Assembly: GCF_003171515.1 (NCBI RefSeq)
Contig: NC_089390.1
Location: 5,952,001-6,016,000, forward strand
Source of the DNA: Pyrenophora tritici-repentis
Taxonomy: Eukaryota; Ascomycota; Dothideomycetes; Pleosporales; Pleosporaceae
DNA: 64,000 nucleotides
Reading direction: 5' to 3'
Below, piece by piece: positions 21,503 to 35,168 of this stretch. Numbering within the stretch: the first letter of the stretch is position 1; each line of letters starts with the position of its first letter. Position numbers and translations under genes: made by a program. The notes beneath the pieces are model-generated. The model saw nothing but the letters and a program-made list of their open reading frames with translations. It was not told the DNA's origin and did no database searches.

Positions 21503-24500
21503 TCAATGGTGACGATGCACGCAATCCCATTCATACTGTACAGGCATTAGTTGATATCTAAGGGGAGAAGTAAGAAACGGGGTTCGACGTACTACTCGAC
21601 CATCCTCATCGCCGGTGTAGACATTGTGAGGCATAGGCAATATACACGTGATAGGAGCTGCCTGGGATGGATAGCTGGGGTCGCTGTGGTTGAGCACGTT
21701 GATGAGAGTAGCAGACCACTTGTTGGGCGTGGAGAAAGAGGAAGTGATGGTTGATGGTGTTGGAGTGATGTGAAAGATCTGCAATGAGGTGTTAGTATAT
21801 GTTAAACCTACAGAGCAGTCGAAGGAACTAGATACCTTGACGATTCCTCTCCGGTGGCCGGTGAAGACGAGTTCCCGCTCACACCACTCGTTGCCCACGC
21901 CTTCGTAGACGGCCACTGCTGTAATGCTATCCGCATCGTCTTCACTATCGCATATATCTTCGTCTAGTAGTATCGCGCCGTTCAGTGTCGTTACGATGAG
22001 CCGGCTTCCACACGCAAGTATGATATTTCCTGTGACGCTGTTGATTTTAGCCGCTTGGACCGGCACAGGGTGTCGCTTTTGACGTGCGCCAAGGTCTATC
22101 TCACGAACGAATTCGTCGCGATTGAGATCCCAGAGAAATACTCGCCCATCGAGCGAGGCTGAGAGGAAGGCAGAGAATGCGCGACTAGCAGCAAGCGTGA
22201 TGACGGGTGACTTGTGACCGAAGAGCGTGGTGACATTTTGGAGGTCGATGTAACCTCGTTCGCCTTTACATACGTTCCAGATCGCAAGCGTGCAGTCGGT
22301 TCCTGCAGTGATCAGTGTTCTGCCGTCAACGAATAGCGATGTTGTTAGCTGGCCAGAGTGTAGATGCTCAAACAGCCCGATAAGCTTTTTGGAGTGCGAT
22401 TCGTAGAAGCGAACGCTACCATCAGTGAACCCCCACTCCATGTACCTGTCGTGATGTGGAGGTATGTTGTGGCGGAACGGCCCTGAGCATAGTAACTTCT
22501 CGCTCTTGTTGCTGTAGTTCAAGAACGAGATGCGGTCCTGGGCTTCGAGTAGCGTGCCCGGCACACGATGTAAGCTCTCAGCCGACGTATCTAGCTTCGT
22601 GGGCTTGGTAACATTCTCCCGCTGTGGATGTGGTCGTTGGAAGACCTGTGGAGGCGTCTGCCCGAAGTTGTTGATAACACTTATCTTCTGCGCGCGTTCC
22701 TTCTCATCCATGATAGAGTCGAGGTCGATCGCTCCCTGGTAGGTCATGTAGTGAAAGACGTTCGCAGCCTCGATGGCTGCTTCACCACGCTGTTTGTAGC
22801 CAAAGATGAGATCAATCCAGTGATGGAGATTCTGACTAACGTGGGGACTTTCCAGCGCTTCTCGTTGTTTAGCGATGAAGATGGCTGGATCTCCCTTGGC
22901 CCAGGGAGGCAGCTGGACATTGTCAATTGTCGAACCGTCGGACCTCAGCCCAAAGTTGTATCCATTGACGTTAGTCAGGAAGTCAGGAAGGAAATAGAAT
23001 TCTGGTGTAAGCTCGCGCACATCGGCCATGTTCTTAGCAGACACCGAATCCCATACATTCTGAATTGAATAGAACATGCGATCGGCATGGTCCCAGGTAC
23101 CACCCTGGATCAGGAAAAATGCTGCACTAAACGGCTGGAGGCGCATGAGATACGATGCCACGGTCATAGCAGATGAGTAGTGAGTACCATAATGGAAGGC
23201 ATGGCTGGCATCACCCATTTCTGCAAACGAACTGAATCTTTCTCTGATGAGATGCTCTTGTTTAGGATCCTGGATACCGATGGGTTTCTGGAGATCGCGG
23301 AAGTTGCTTGGGTCATTCAAATCCAGTTCTTCACTATGGTAGTTTGATATGACCCATGGGAAGACTGGGTATTGGGTGAGGTCGTTGAAAGTCCTTCCTG
23401 CAAGCGTGTTGACGAACATCAGATAGTGAAAGTTGGACATCTCTCCTTTTAGCCACTTCTTAGTCGCCGGGTGAGATGATGCAGAACCGAAGGCTGATGC
23501 AAAACGTGATCCTAACGTCTGAGGTGCCTCCTCTGGATTCCGCAAGGAGTCCAGGCGCCAAGAAATCTCGGAGTTGGCGGACTTTTCCGGGTTCGCAACA
23601 TGCGAAGCTCGCTGAAGGACTCGAGAATGAATGTCGTTTCGAGCCTGTGCTGAAATGGCCGTGAGTAGATAGCTGCGTCCGTCATCGAAGAAAATCTCGA
23701 TACCAACATCCCTGTGAAGGAAGCGCCGTTTCGAGATGCTGATAACTTCGGTCCATTTCCAATCCCTTACCGCATCCTCATGGCTCCTAGGCGGTGGTCG
23801 GCGATTGGTGACTGCCTCTTTGCCTGCAATGACCTGTACATACGGGTCGCGCTCATCAGGCGGTGCTTGCCATACACGCACAATCTCGCCGTCAGACCTC
23901 TGGAAGAAATCGTCGAGCAAATACAGGCAGTCTTTCCCTACAATCAAAAGACCTTCTATAGCTTCGAGACCTACCACCCGGGAGATGTTGCAGACATATT
24001 GGACCTGATCGCCACGGTTGAGACTGCGCATGACTTTCCGGTTCTTGTCTTCGAAGCCGTCTTCATCCTCATACATTGCTTCAACCATCTCAAAATCATC
24101 CTCACTGCCAGACTCAGCTTCTGCTGCCGGGTCCCCCAATGTGCTTGTCACGGATACCGCTCTCGCTGAAGGTCCAGCGACTGGTGTTATACCAACAGCT
24201 TCTTTAGCGGATATCGAAGGCATAGTGGTGTCCAGTTTGGGTCTGTCTTTGGAGTCTGTGTCTTTGCGCTTCGGTTGATAGGTCTGCTCGCGGCTTGTAT
24301 TGTCAACGATGATGCGCAGACGCTTTCGATCACGACCCTCAGTTTCGTCTAGTCGCCATTGGGCCGGCGGGCTATCTTCAAACAAACCGCACGGGCCCTT
24401 CAGCTGGTGATCCAGTTTAGCTAAGACTGTCGCCATGTAAGTCGCATTGTCCTGGTGATCTTGTATGACACGTTGGTGCTTGATCCGCTCCGAAGCATGG

Positions 24501-27500
24501 ATATTGGATCTCCAATGGTTCGTTGAGTTTTCATGATGATTCCAAACGTTTTCAGCAATAAGCTCCTCTGATTGCCATTGCTTCAGCTTCTCTTTCCTCT
24601 TTGCGATGCGCCTTTGAGATGTCTCTTCGGTCTTCTTGTTCTGGCTTTGGGCAAAGTCCTCCCACGGCTTTGTCATTGAGCCGTAAAAGAACCTGTCCAT
24701 CTCCTTCTTGTTGGTGTCTAGCCATTCTAGAAAAGTTTCATTGTCGAGCTCAACAAGCTTCTGGAAACCGTCGTAGAGGTCTTTCGTGTCTCCGTGGATA
24801 GCGTCGGCCAAAATCATGGATGTCTCATGTGGTTTTTGCACCATCAGCAGCCGCCAAAAGTTTGCCGCTGCGAGGCGCACAGTTGTGTGATCTGATGTAA
24901 GTTGCGTGTACAGGAGATAACAGATCATCTTCAATGAAGATGTCTCATTATTGGCGGACGAGAGGATGATCGGCTGCCAGTAGACCATCTTCTCAATGAC
25001 TGCTGTAGTGGCCGCTCCACCATCGGTCTCATCGGGTTCCGCCAAACGAAGAAGAGCAACTCTAAGGAAAGTGCTCCGAACCAATTGAATAGCTTGTGTG
25101 CATAGCCTAACGGACTTGATCGCTGAAATGTCCGGACGCTCCAGATATTCCAAAAGAAAGCCAGCGAAGTCAAGCAGTGGCTCTGCACCTTCCAGAAACC
25201 AACCTTCAAAGACCGCCTCCGATATGTGAGTTACAAAGCGTGAGAGGTTAGTGAGAACCCTCGGTTCATGTAGCAGCTGTTGATCCAGCTGAAGCGCATT
25301 CTTTACCGATGAGAGTGTCTGTCGTAGGATGTATGATTCAAAGTACGCCTGATGCTCCTGAAATCCGGGTGGCGTTTTCATAAACAAGCCTAAACCAGGA
25401 AAGTCTTTGCGTGTGAATATTTGGTCTTTGAAGACGTCGAGGACGACTTCTAGCATAGCTTCGACCACAGAGCTACCTACTTTGAGCGCTACAGGAGCAG
25501 CGTGTTTGGCAGAAAGAATTGGGTTCAATGATGGCTGTTGAGTAACCTTCTTTTTATCCGCTGACACTAGAACGAAAGAAGACGCCCTGCGGAAAGGTAG
25601 GACGCGCCTGGAAGAAGGAGCAGGCGGTCCGGTAACGTTGCTTGTTCGAATCACAGGAGTTTCTTGTCCGTTGGTTTGAGAAATCGGTTGTATCACGACA
25701 TCTTGGCCTTCGAATGTCAACGCAGATCCTCTGGAAAGAAGCTCAGTCTCTGCGCTAACGCTATCGGACGTGACTATAACGGGGTAGAGGACGAAAAGCA
25801 ATTCTTGGACGTAATTGGAAGAGTTGGTGTAGTCGCGGAAACCCTCCGAGCGAGAGTGCAGTTCGGACAAGAACTGGATAGCAGAGTTCAGGACAACGGC
25901 AAAGTTGTTGAGGCGATCCGTCTGGGGCGCTCGTGTATCTAAGATCGTTAACGTATGGGTCCATTTCCGATGAGGTATACATACCAATTATCGGCTGCTT
26001 AGCGTTCAATGACATTGTTCTGCGACGACCCCGAGTGACTGTGCCCTCGCTATTCTCCTGCTTCGAAGGGCCACTTTCCGTTCGGCTGAGGTCCCGGTCT
26101 CGGACAATTGTCCGCAGGCCTGTTTCTAACATCGCAGTGATTACTGGAAACACTTCCGGGTAGCAGATCCTAAGCTTAGACTGCGGCGAATGTGCAATGA
26201 AGACATCAACCAGATTGAAGACATCAAAATCGCGCTCGAAATCTATACTTGCGACATCGCGACCAAAGAGTATGGCAAAGCAGATAGTCCAAATGCCCGG
26301 TGTGTTCCACCAATTGCGTAATCGGTTCTTCATGAGGATAAAGCCCCCGGTCTTGTCCGCGAACTTTTTCACGTAATGCATTCCATTTAGCACAAGCAAC
26401 CGAGCCAGAATTTTTGCACCAAGTACAACGACGCGTTGCTCCGGTTCAGCGAGTAGGTAAAGAAGCCACTTTCCAGTGACATTCTTTGCGAAGCGGACCA
26501 CTTCTTGTGGGTTTTGGGGGTCGCAAAGCAGCTCTGCCAGAAGATTGAGAATGGCAATACCCAAATCCGGAAGAGACAATGGCTGGGTATCTGCTCCGTT
26601 TTGGACTGGGCTATGCGAGCGTGACGTTGTTCCTGATGATTTTCCTGGACTTAGACCAGATGGTCCGCCCTTCCGCAATCGGGCGAAACTCGCTTTTGGT
26701 CGAAGCGCTCGTTTGGCATAAGTTGCGCGGCTGTCATGCAGTGCGTAAGTAACAAATAGAGAGAGCGACCTCGCATTCTCTCCGTTGAAATTGATCACCA
26801 GTAGGGCTTTGAACGCATCGAGGAACAATTTGAAAGTCTTCGGGGTGAAGTTTTCCCCCTTGAGGGCATCTGTAAGACGCTTGACGACTCCTTGGATTTG
26901 TTAGCTGAATCCGAGAGCATCGCGTGTCAATACGTACGGATCCTATGAAAACGCTTGGCGTTATAATGATGGTGCTTACTACCCCTGGCGAATTGGACGA
27001 ATTGGAGGTAATACAACTTTTGGGTGTCCATCGAGTTGGCTCTACGCCAAATTTCTAGATCTACCAGAAGGACTCTGTACGCAAGAGGATTGATGATGAG
27101 AGACTCCGTTGGCTGGCGCTCATCATACCCGACGAAGCGGAGAATTATCCTCAGCAATTGCAAGACAAAAGTTTCACAGTCTTCCTGCGTGACATCAAGC
27201 GACGAAGGATTGCGCGCCACCAATCCACCCATGGCATATCCAATCTTTTGGCGTAGGACTTCAGCTAGAACGGCGAAGCCATTGCGCTGCTCCATGGCCT
27301 CACAGTTGCGCCAATTGCCTCCGACAGCTTCAAGCAGTATGTTCACAGCACGAAGCATGCTGTCCAAAGTCTGAGCAGATTGCACCAGCTTTAAGCCGAC
27401 AGCAACACACCCGCCGACCCGCCAGATGGCATCGTCCAGTGATTGAGGAACCACAACGACAGGATCACCAGATAGTCGTCCAAACCCACGTGGCTGGGAC

Positions 27501-29602
27501 AATGCATCATTCACCGAGGGCACCGCGGCATTGATGATGATCGGCGTACTATGCATCCTGGTATACTTATGAAGAGTCTTGGCTGATTCTCGTGACAAGG
27601 ACCGAATCAACTGAGACTCATCGATAGTGTTTCTATCATCATCGTCCATGACGGAGCTAGGAGAGAAACTCAGGAGTATCTTCGATTCGGGTAGCAGATG
27701 GCTTGCACTCGTCCGAATTGCTGTCACAATATCTGATCGCTCTTCTCTCCCGGGATGCAATATTTCGTTGTGAACGTGAAGCTCAGCAGACGTTCGATAG
27801 GTTTGGAACGACCCGAGCCTATCCTGAAAATTTCCACAGTAGCGTGGACCAAGTTTATGATACACAGCTATCAGCTCATCTGACAGTGGCTCAGAAAAGA
27901 GGTGGAATGAAGCCACTGAGAGCTTCGAAGAAATGACGTTTCTGCCTAGTCGAGGTGCCAGGTTTCGCGGTGTTCCCAGGAACGCGAGTATATGGTGCTT
28001 GGACACGCTAGAAGTCATGGAAGTGAAGCTGTCCTGGCTACTATCTAACACCGGGGGATGTGACGGATAGTGGGCTTTCATAGTCTCGGTGAACTCACCA
28101 TCTACGAAAAGAGATGCCTTGGCAGTCCCCATACCGATAGCCTTTGCTCTACGGTGAACAATAGCGATGTGATACCACCTGTTGGACTCGAAGCGAGGAG
28201 CTTTCTTGAATCGCACACTAGGAACAACGCCAGTCGAGTGACCCATATAAGTCTGTAGAATAAAACATCGGGTATCCCTTTCTAGGTATGCCATGAGGAA
28301 ACACGTCTGTGTGTCGTCATAGGCCCCGAAGAGCGTAGTGTGACAGTCATTGTCAAATTTGTCAACGCGTATCCAGGCAGCAAATGTATAGCCACCCCCT
28401 GGGGAGACAGGAGGGAAGGGGCGACCAATGTCTGGAAGCTCGATGGCGCTGAAGCCATGTAAAGATAGATCGAATTGTATAAAGGGCGGGTTGCGGGACG
28501 AGCGCATGCCACGGAGGAGGAACTCTGCGGCCTTTTTCGAGGATGCTGCTTTGCGGAAGAGGTAGTACGCATCGTCGAGCTTGTTGATGCCATACTGGAC
28601 TAGGTCGTCGGCCAACTCTTGCAGCAAGCCGGCTTCTACAGGAGCGCATTGGTCTTCAAAAAGCAAAGGCAAAACAGAGCTCAGGACGCCAGTGACATGG
28701 AGCGCAGCCTTGTTGTATGTAGAGATTGTGGTAATCTCGAGCATGGCTAGCAGCACCGAGATGGAGAGAGCCTTGGAGTGGGTGCCCGGGACATCTTCAC
28801 CAGACAGACCCCGCCAAAAGTGGAAGATGGTTGGGATGATGTCTGGATTCTGCAATATCTCATTGCCGCTAAAGATGGCCCGTACCTGGCCGCGCATAGG
28901 CTCAATGTCTATGTCGGTGTCGCTATACACGGAGCGCGGGCTTGAGATGACCAATTCGGCGGTCTGCGAATCGCCGTCGGCTGTTAGTGCAGCCTCGTGC
29001 TTTGCTCGTGCTTCGTCGAGCTTCTTCTCAACGTCCCGAAATATGCGTGTCATGGCCTCTTCCCCCAACGCAAAGGCGAACAGAGTGCCAAAAAGCTGTT
29101 CCTGCCCCGCATCGTCGCGCTTGCTCTGGGACTGTCCACCAAATATGCCTGTGCTACCCAGGGCTTGTTCCAGCGCACTCCAGCCACCATCCTCGACCCG
29201 CTTTGCAAAGAAGCGCCTGTTACCAGCGTGTTCGTTCAGGGCGTCTGATAAGACATCGAGCGTTGCCTTGATCACCTCGAAGAAGTCAATGCGGTCGGGA
29301 GTAGACAGCTCAGCCGGCTTGTAGAAACCGGAGAGAGAGCGGAGGGTGACGAGTAGCGTCTCGAAGCCCCGCACATGGCGGAAGGCATCCTTGGTGTGGG
29401 TTTGGTCGTTGGACTCTATCAGCAGCTGGCGCATGCGGCGGAGCGCGTTGCTCTGGGTCTGGAGGACATTTGAAGTGGGCGGAGACGTATCGGAGGCTTT
29501 GATCAATTCATCTGCGAGGCTGCGGAGCTCGGCTATCTGATTGTTCATAGGCGGAAGTCTCGAGGCGGCCGTGGAGGACCTGTGAGGCCGGGTGGTCGCC
29601 AT
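21503..29602 (-). CDS. BEACH-WD40 protein (LYST/Neurobeachin/Bph1 family)
   Basis: Five exons (26938-29602, 25985-26890, 21836-25938, 21593-21778, 21503-21535) join in phase to 2630 codons. The introns are 47, 46, 57 and 57 nt; the last two are multiples of three and open. Residues ~385-530 form a concanavalin A-like domain (GGGYTFAAWIRVDKF, SNRWYHIAIVHRR, LFVDGEF). A PH-BEACH domain begins near 1830. The BEACH domain (~2020-2240) shows GEMSNFHYLMFVNTLAGR, YPVFPWVISNY, GDASHAFHYGTHYSSA and DLIFGYKQRGEAA. WD40 repeats follow to the end, closing with a short last exon that completes the final blade. Such proteins are large cytosolic scaffolds in membrane trafficking, vacuole or lysosome-related sorting and autophagy; yeast Bph1 is the related protein. 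The window includes the whole gene. The N-terminal armadillo-like part is conserved in style only. Confidence 0.92.
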
Positions 29603-30521
29603 TCAGTCTAGGCCAGTGCGGGAGCTTGGAGGGAATCGTGGGGCAGAAAGCACAACCATGTCTCCTAGAATCCGTGCCCGCACATGAAGGGTGGGTGCGT
29701 GAACAAGTGCGTCGTGAATTGGGCGTAACCTGAGGGCTGATCGCTTGATACTGGTGGTGTCTAACTAAACTGGTAGTTGAGCTTGGGCCCCACTTGTGCT
29801 GTTAGAGTGGCGTTTGAGCTCCGAGCCACCGTTTCCCAGGATACTGCGAAGCTTGGAAATGCCTCCAGGCCGCGGCACCGCTAATCAGGCTACAGAAGGG
29901 GGAAGTGGCACTAGGAATGGTGCGTCCAAGTCCAATATATTAACCCCAGTCCAGACGGAAGTTGTGGCGAGTGTGGTCGGTAGAGGTGTTCACGAGGTAG
30001 GCAGCAACATGGATGCATCATGAATGGTTGTGCTCTGGTGAGGAGTGCAGTAAGCGGAGCCGTCTTGCACAGCGGCCTTTGCACCCGCCATGCAGCTTAT
30101 CTACACACCGTCTGCATGTGTTAAACCGTATTCACCTGCCATATCTCCACGTATCTGACAGCCACGCAACTCTTTTGGCGGGCTCAGGCACAGGGGAGAA
30201 CAGTCCATCCATCTGATACTCCTAGCGTCTAGACGGGCGCGTGCATTGACTCCGAATTAGGTCTAGCGCTGGCGTATTCCAGGTCCCCAGCCTCACTCCT
30301 CCGTGCCCCAAGGTCACCTGCGTCATCCCCGGCGCGGGTCAGTGCACACCTCGGCGTCTGATAAGAGCTATAGCTATCCCGCCCCAGCTGTGTCCTCAAC
30401 CCTCCTCCACATCACACCTCCCTCCCTCTCTCTATCTCCATCGCTTCTTCATCTCATCACCCGTCTTTCACTACTTTCCCGTCTGTTTGTCTAAGAACTC
30501 GCTGTGCGAGCAACCGCCATC
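29603..30521. promoter_or_regulatory. Divergent promoter region between BEACH and vacuolar protease genes
   Basis: About 0.9 kb between two divergently transcribed starts. The protease side ends in a pyrimidine tract (30416-30480, rich in CTCC/CTCT), typical of strong filamentous-fungal promoters just upstream of the transcription start. No open frame here has support. Confidence 0.55.
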
Positions 30522-32327
30522 ATGAGATACAGCCTGATCGCCGCGCAACTGGCATTCGCCGCCGCGTCGCCTACCTTCCAGGTAGAGACGGTCCACAAGG
30601 ATGCAGCCCCAGTGCTTTCATCTACCACGGCCAAGGAGGTGCCCAACAGCTACATGGTCGTGTTCAAGAAGCACGTCAAGGATGCCTCAAAGCACCATGA
30701 CTGGGTCCAGAGCATCCACACCAAGAACAACGAGGACCGTATGGAGTTGCGAAAGCGCTCTCAGTTCCCCGTCACATCAAATGTCTTTGAGGGTCTGAAG
30801 CACACATACGAGCTCGCTGGCATGAAGGGCTACTCTGGTCACTTTGATGACGCGACCATCGAGGCCATCCGAAACCACCCTGATGTAAGTAAGCCCCAAG
30901 CAGTTTCCAGCTACACAAATCCCGCACAGTCCCGCATAGTTACGCGCTGGTTCTGGCCACTGCGTGGCGTCGAATGAGTCCGGGGCTGCCTATGGCGATA
31001 AAGCCGACCCGGGCCGCGCAATCAAGCGCAATTTCACGTGACACCATCTAGGTACTTGGTACCTGCATAAGACTTGGCGCTAACAGTTTGATAGGTCGAC
31101 TACATCGAGCGCGACTCCGAGGTCCACACGCTAGGCAGCGACGAGCCTGAGGTTGAGAAGAACTCCCCCTGGGGTCTCGCCCGTATCTCGCACCGCGACT
31201 CTTTGAGCTTCGGCACCTGGAACAAGTACCTCTACGCTGCCGACGGCGGTGAGGGTGTTGACGTTTACGTCATCGACACCGGCACAAACACCAAGCACGT
31301 CGACTTTGAGGGTCGTGCCAAGTGGGGCAAGACCATCCCCAACGGCGATGCTGATGAGGATGGCAACGGCCACGGCACCCACTGCTCGGGTACTGTCGCT
31401 GGTAAGAAGTACGGTGTCGCCAAGAAGGCGCACGTCTACGCCGTCAAGGTGCTCCGCTCCAACGGCTCCGGCACCATGTCCGATGTCGTCAAGGGTGTTG
31501 AGTGGGCGGCTAAGTCGCACACTGAGACCATCAAGGCCGCTAAGGACGGCAAGAAGAAGGGTTTCAAGGGTAGCGCTGCCAACATGAGCTTGGGAGGTGG
31601 CAAGTCCACCACCCTCGACCTTGCTGTCAACGCCGCTGTTGATGCCGGTATCCACTTTGCCGTTGCCGCCGGTAACGACAACGCAGACTCCTGCAACTAC
31701 TCCCCAGCTGCGGCTGAGAACGCCGTCACTGTCGGTGCCTCCACCCTTCTTGATGAGCGTGCGTACTTCTCCAACTACGGAAAGTGCAACGACATCTTTG
31801 CCCCTGGTCTCAACATCCTGTCCACCTGGATCGGCTCTGAGCACGCCACCAACACCATCTCTGGTACTTCCATGGCCTCTCCTCACATTGCTGGTCTCCT
31901 TGCCTACATGCTGTCTCTTCAGCCTGCCAAGGATTCCGCCTACGCTGTCGCCGACATCTCCCCCAAGAAGCTCAAGGCTAACTTGATCTCTGTCGCTACC
32001 GTTGGTGCTCTCTCTGATGTTCCCAGCAACACCAAGAACATCCTCGCCTGGAACGGTGGTGGCTCTGCCAACTACACCGAGATTGTCGAGAAGGGTGGCT
32101 ACACTGTCAAGAAGGCTGCCGAGAAGGATGAGTCTGAGTTCCACGTCTCTCTCCCCTCCCTCACTGAGATCGAGGATGACTTCGCGAAGGCCAAGGAGTC
32201 TGCTGGCCGCAAGGCCCACCACGTTGGTGGCAAGCTCCAGCACCTCGAGGCTGAGATTGAGGACTTTATCGCGGAGGAGATGGAGCACATGTTCGAGAAG
32301 GTCAAGGAGCGCGTCGCCAGCCAGTAA
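30522..32327 (+). CDS. Vacuolar subtilisin-like serine protease (Alp2/PepC type)
   Basis: Two exons (30522-30884, 31095-32327) give 531 codons; the 210-nt intron is longer than its neighbours. The start ATG has a good context (GCCATCATGAG). It has a signal peptide (RYSLIAAQLAFAAAS), then an inhibitor_I9 propeptide (~45-125; NSYMVVFKKHV, FDDATIEAIRNHPDV), then a peptidase S8 domain. The catalytic triad is complete: D182 (VIDTGTN), H214 (GNGHGTHCSG) and S380 (SGTSMASPH), with the oxyanion Asn in AAGND. A helical, charged C-terminal tail of about 100 residues is typical of the vacuolar Alp2/PepC/cerevisin group, which matures zymogens and degrades protein in the vacuole. Orthologs in Alternaria, Cladosporium and Penicillium are known inhalant allergens. 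Strong codon bias (C-ending codons) suggests high expression. Confidence 0.95.
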
Positions 32328-32879
32328 AGGTTTCGAGCGTAAACGTTTTCATGAACATTTAATATAACCCAAGAGGGTTTGTCACTCAATGTCCCAAGCG
32401 GGTCTATAACTTTATTGTAAGGGATCGGTCTGGAACAGGCGTTAGGATCTCATCAGGGTGCATGTTTCTTTATCTCATTTGGCACAAGTTGATGCAATGT
32501 ACGCTACTCGGTTTACTCGTGATGAAACGCAAAGCGAGCTAGATTAGATGTCTGGAATGAATCTATCTTCCTCTACCAAATTATTCCCTGCAGAAGTTTG
32601 TGATACGCGAGGTGCACATTGTATTGATGTTGTCTAGCTAGCGGCTTATTGCATACGCATGCGGTACGTCTATCCAGAAGATTCAATCCGACCCAATCTC
32701 CATGCCGGCAGCTTTACCAAACCGAAAGTGATAGCATTATCCTCCACGAATGGCTCCTCCACCTTGGTCAAACCTAATTCCCCGCACTCATCTTCACGAC
32801 TACATCACTTAACTTAGATGAGAAAATGTCGTATTTTTACATTGTATTACAAGTTGAAGTTGTGGCCTGGAAATCACCC
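32328..32879. other. 3' flank of the protease gene, no gene seen
   Basis: Probably the protease 3' UTR and terminator region, followed by anonymous sequence. No open frame with recognisable features. Confidence 0.4.
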
Positions 32880-33575
32880 GAAACTATCGCTCGCTCCCAC
32901 ATAACCTGATCCTTCCTCTTCATCTGACGTCGTGGTATAGACATATTTGGTAGCAACAAAGAATTACCTGTCAGCCCAGAAGATGTCGCATGCAGTCTTG
33001 AACTTGTCATTTGACAGGTCCTTGAGGCCAGGTACATCGTATCTATCGGCCGCCATGTATATCTTAGCATGGATGAGCAGCTGGGAAGCGTCGTAGCGTG
33101 GTGGAAGTTCTCGACGTTCTGCGATGCGCATTTCATTGTAGTGTTCTTCGAAACTGGTAGTTGTAGTACGGAAAGGTATACGTATGGCGTTGTGCTGCTA
33201 TGGGCTTGTAGCTGCATCAGGGGATGATTTTGTAGTACATGTAGGGGTGGATACGGCGAATTGTGCTGGTGGTGTCATGACGGGAAGTTCTACCCCATAG
33301 TCTCCTTCGTAAATGAATTGGATTATCAACTTGATGATCGCTGGATCGTCTATTAGGAGGTTTACTGCTGGCCAGGTTGCGTTATAGAGATATTTTAGCA
33401 TCACTAGATATTTTGTAGGTTTTACTAAGAGCTTATCTTACCCCTTCAGCAGCAACGCTCTCAGATTGGGCAAAGAATCCACTGCGGCTGCATACTATTG
33501 CCTTGTGGACGGCGCACGTGTCGTCGCCGCATGTGATGGTAAGGTCTGAGTAGTTTCCTGATGCGAGAAGACTGC
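32880..33575 (-). pseudogene. Decayed BTB/POZ gene, paralog of the 34.2-35.2 kb gene
   Basis: Recognisable BTB pieces occur in order on the minus strand. Near 33570-33440 are SGNYSDLTITC and HKAIVCSRSGFFAQ. Near 33380-33280 are DDPAIIKLIIQFIYEGDYG, and near 33100-32975 are SQLLIHAKIYMAADRYDVPG and LSNDKFKTACDIFWADR. They match the intact neighbour segment by segment. Breaks are a stop upstream of the first block with no usable start exon, a phase clash at the first splice junction, and an in-frame TAG before the third block (removable only by a weak 57-nt intron). A TAA directly after WADR precedes a relic similar to the paralog's TPDEDQG segment. It is best read as a dead tandem duplicate. 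Confidence 0.7.
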
Positions 33576-34228
33576 GTTGGAATTAACAAGGTAGTCACTG
33601 ATATATTGGGGAAATATTGCTCTTTGGCAGTTGCCATAGTTGCATCTCGTGAGTAAGCGCCATGATCGAAGCTGTCGTCGGAGGTGCAGGCGAGAGTAGA
33701 GGATGTCAGTAGAGAACCGGAATATTAATACGCTTGCTGAATACATTAAATCCATTAGTCTACCAATTTAACATGTATTCCGCCCCACATCCATAGTCAT
33801 CGGAAGGGAGTGATTGGCCTTGCGATCGCAAAGGAATTTGGCTGTAATCGTTCAGAAGCGGTAATTTTGATTGGTTTATTGGGTCGTCAACCGGTGAGCT
33901 GTATCATGGAACCAGACTTAGTGGCGCATTTAGAGCGCATCGAAGTGAGAAAGAACATGATCGATGATATTCTGCCGATGAGCACTTCATAGCATAGTAT
34001 AGAAGTGACGCAGAGCTTTTGCTTCATAAGGCAAGAAACAATTCCAGTTACGACTCAACTCCACCTCGACATCAAATGCCTTCATCTTCTGAGCCGCACT
34101 TCCATGAAAACTGCTTTTTAGGGTTCATCTCCCTACCTTTTGACATATCGCGGCCCATAGCTTCTTTGTACTCCAGCATTCTGGCTTAACACCCCTACAA
34201 CGGACTGTTATTTGCACCACGCAACAGT
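33576..34228. other. Intergenic, between BTB paralogs
   Basis: No gene is supported. It contains the 5' remains of the BTB pseudogene and the 3' flank of the intact BTB gene. Confidence 0.4.
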
Positions 34229-35168
34229 TCACTTTTCTTCCCGCATCTCAACCAGTCGCTTGGTGACCTGGTAAACGAATTCGATGTGCTTCCCAAGAGC
34301 TTCCTCCATGACTTCCATCTTCAGGAGCTTTGTGTGAGCTAGGATCGTTTCGCATAGGATCTTGCGTAGACCTTGATCTTCGTCCGGTGTAGACGAGAGC
34401 GCATAACCGCAAGCTGTTGGGAAGAGTTCGTGGTCCCAGTATTTAACGCATAAGCGACTGAACTTTTCGCGCGAAAGCATCTTTAGGCCTGGCACGTCGT
34501 ACTTGTCGCCGGCTTGGTACATTTTGGCGTGTAGAATCAGGTCATCAGGTGAGCTGTTGTCGGAGACGCCAGTGCATTCTTTGCAGATAAAGCCTCGACA
34601 GGCATTGCCACATGTATCGGGGTTGCAGTCGTGGTGATGGCAAACTCCCCATTTCGAAGCTCGGCATCTTCCGAGCTGTTCACAAGTGTGAGGAAACACG
34701 TAGTGAAAATCCTTTACAGCCGGCACGATCAATGGGATCCGGCCTGCAATCTCTTTCAGCAACTTAGGTTCGTACTCACCCTCGTAGAGGAACTGGACGA
34801 GGAGCTTGATAATGGCAGGATGATCTTCCGGAAGATTGACTCTGTCTTCGGCAGCCTCCTTCAAAGGCAACTTCCGTTAGCGATTCTTCCATGCTTTACA
34901 AACGTAAATCGGTTGTTCTGTCTACTTACTTTGCCTGCAGGGAACCTCTCAGCCCTTTGGAAAAACCCAGACTGGGTGCATACAATGGCCTTGTGAACGT
35001 TGTAGATATCTACGCCACATGTGATGACGAAGTCGGAATAATCGCCTGTTATGAGTAAGCTGCCGGAACTTGGGTCAGCACCTAGCGCAGCGAAGAAGCC
35101 TTGAGTGTAACACTGTATGCTTACCTTTGGACCTTTGCGTTAAGATCTTCGCGTGCGAGCTCCGCCAT
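34229..35168 (-). CDS. BTB/POZ domain protein
   Basis: Three exons (35125-35168, 34930-35068, 34229-34870) join in phase to 274 codons; introns are 56 and 59 nt. The BTB domain opens at GDYSDFVITCG, continues with YNVHKAIVCTQSGFFQRAER and DHPAIIKLLVQFLYEGEY, then a Cys/His-rich insert (CEQLGRC, CHHHDCNPDTC, CRGFICKEC). The BACK-like part follows (LILHAKMYQAGDKYDVPGLK). The insert between strands is unusual for this common fungal BTB type and may bind zinc. Fungal genomes hold many such BTB proteins with unknown roles, presumed adaptors for Cullin-3 or homodimers. Its start lies only 246 bp from the start of the divergent membrane-protein gene. Confidence 0.8.
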
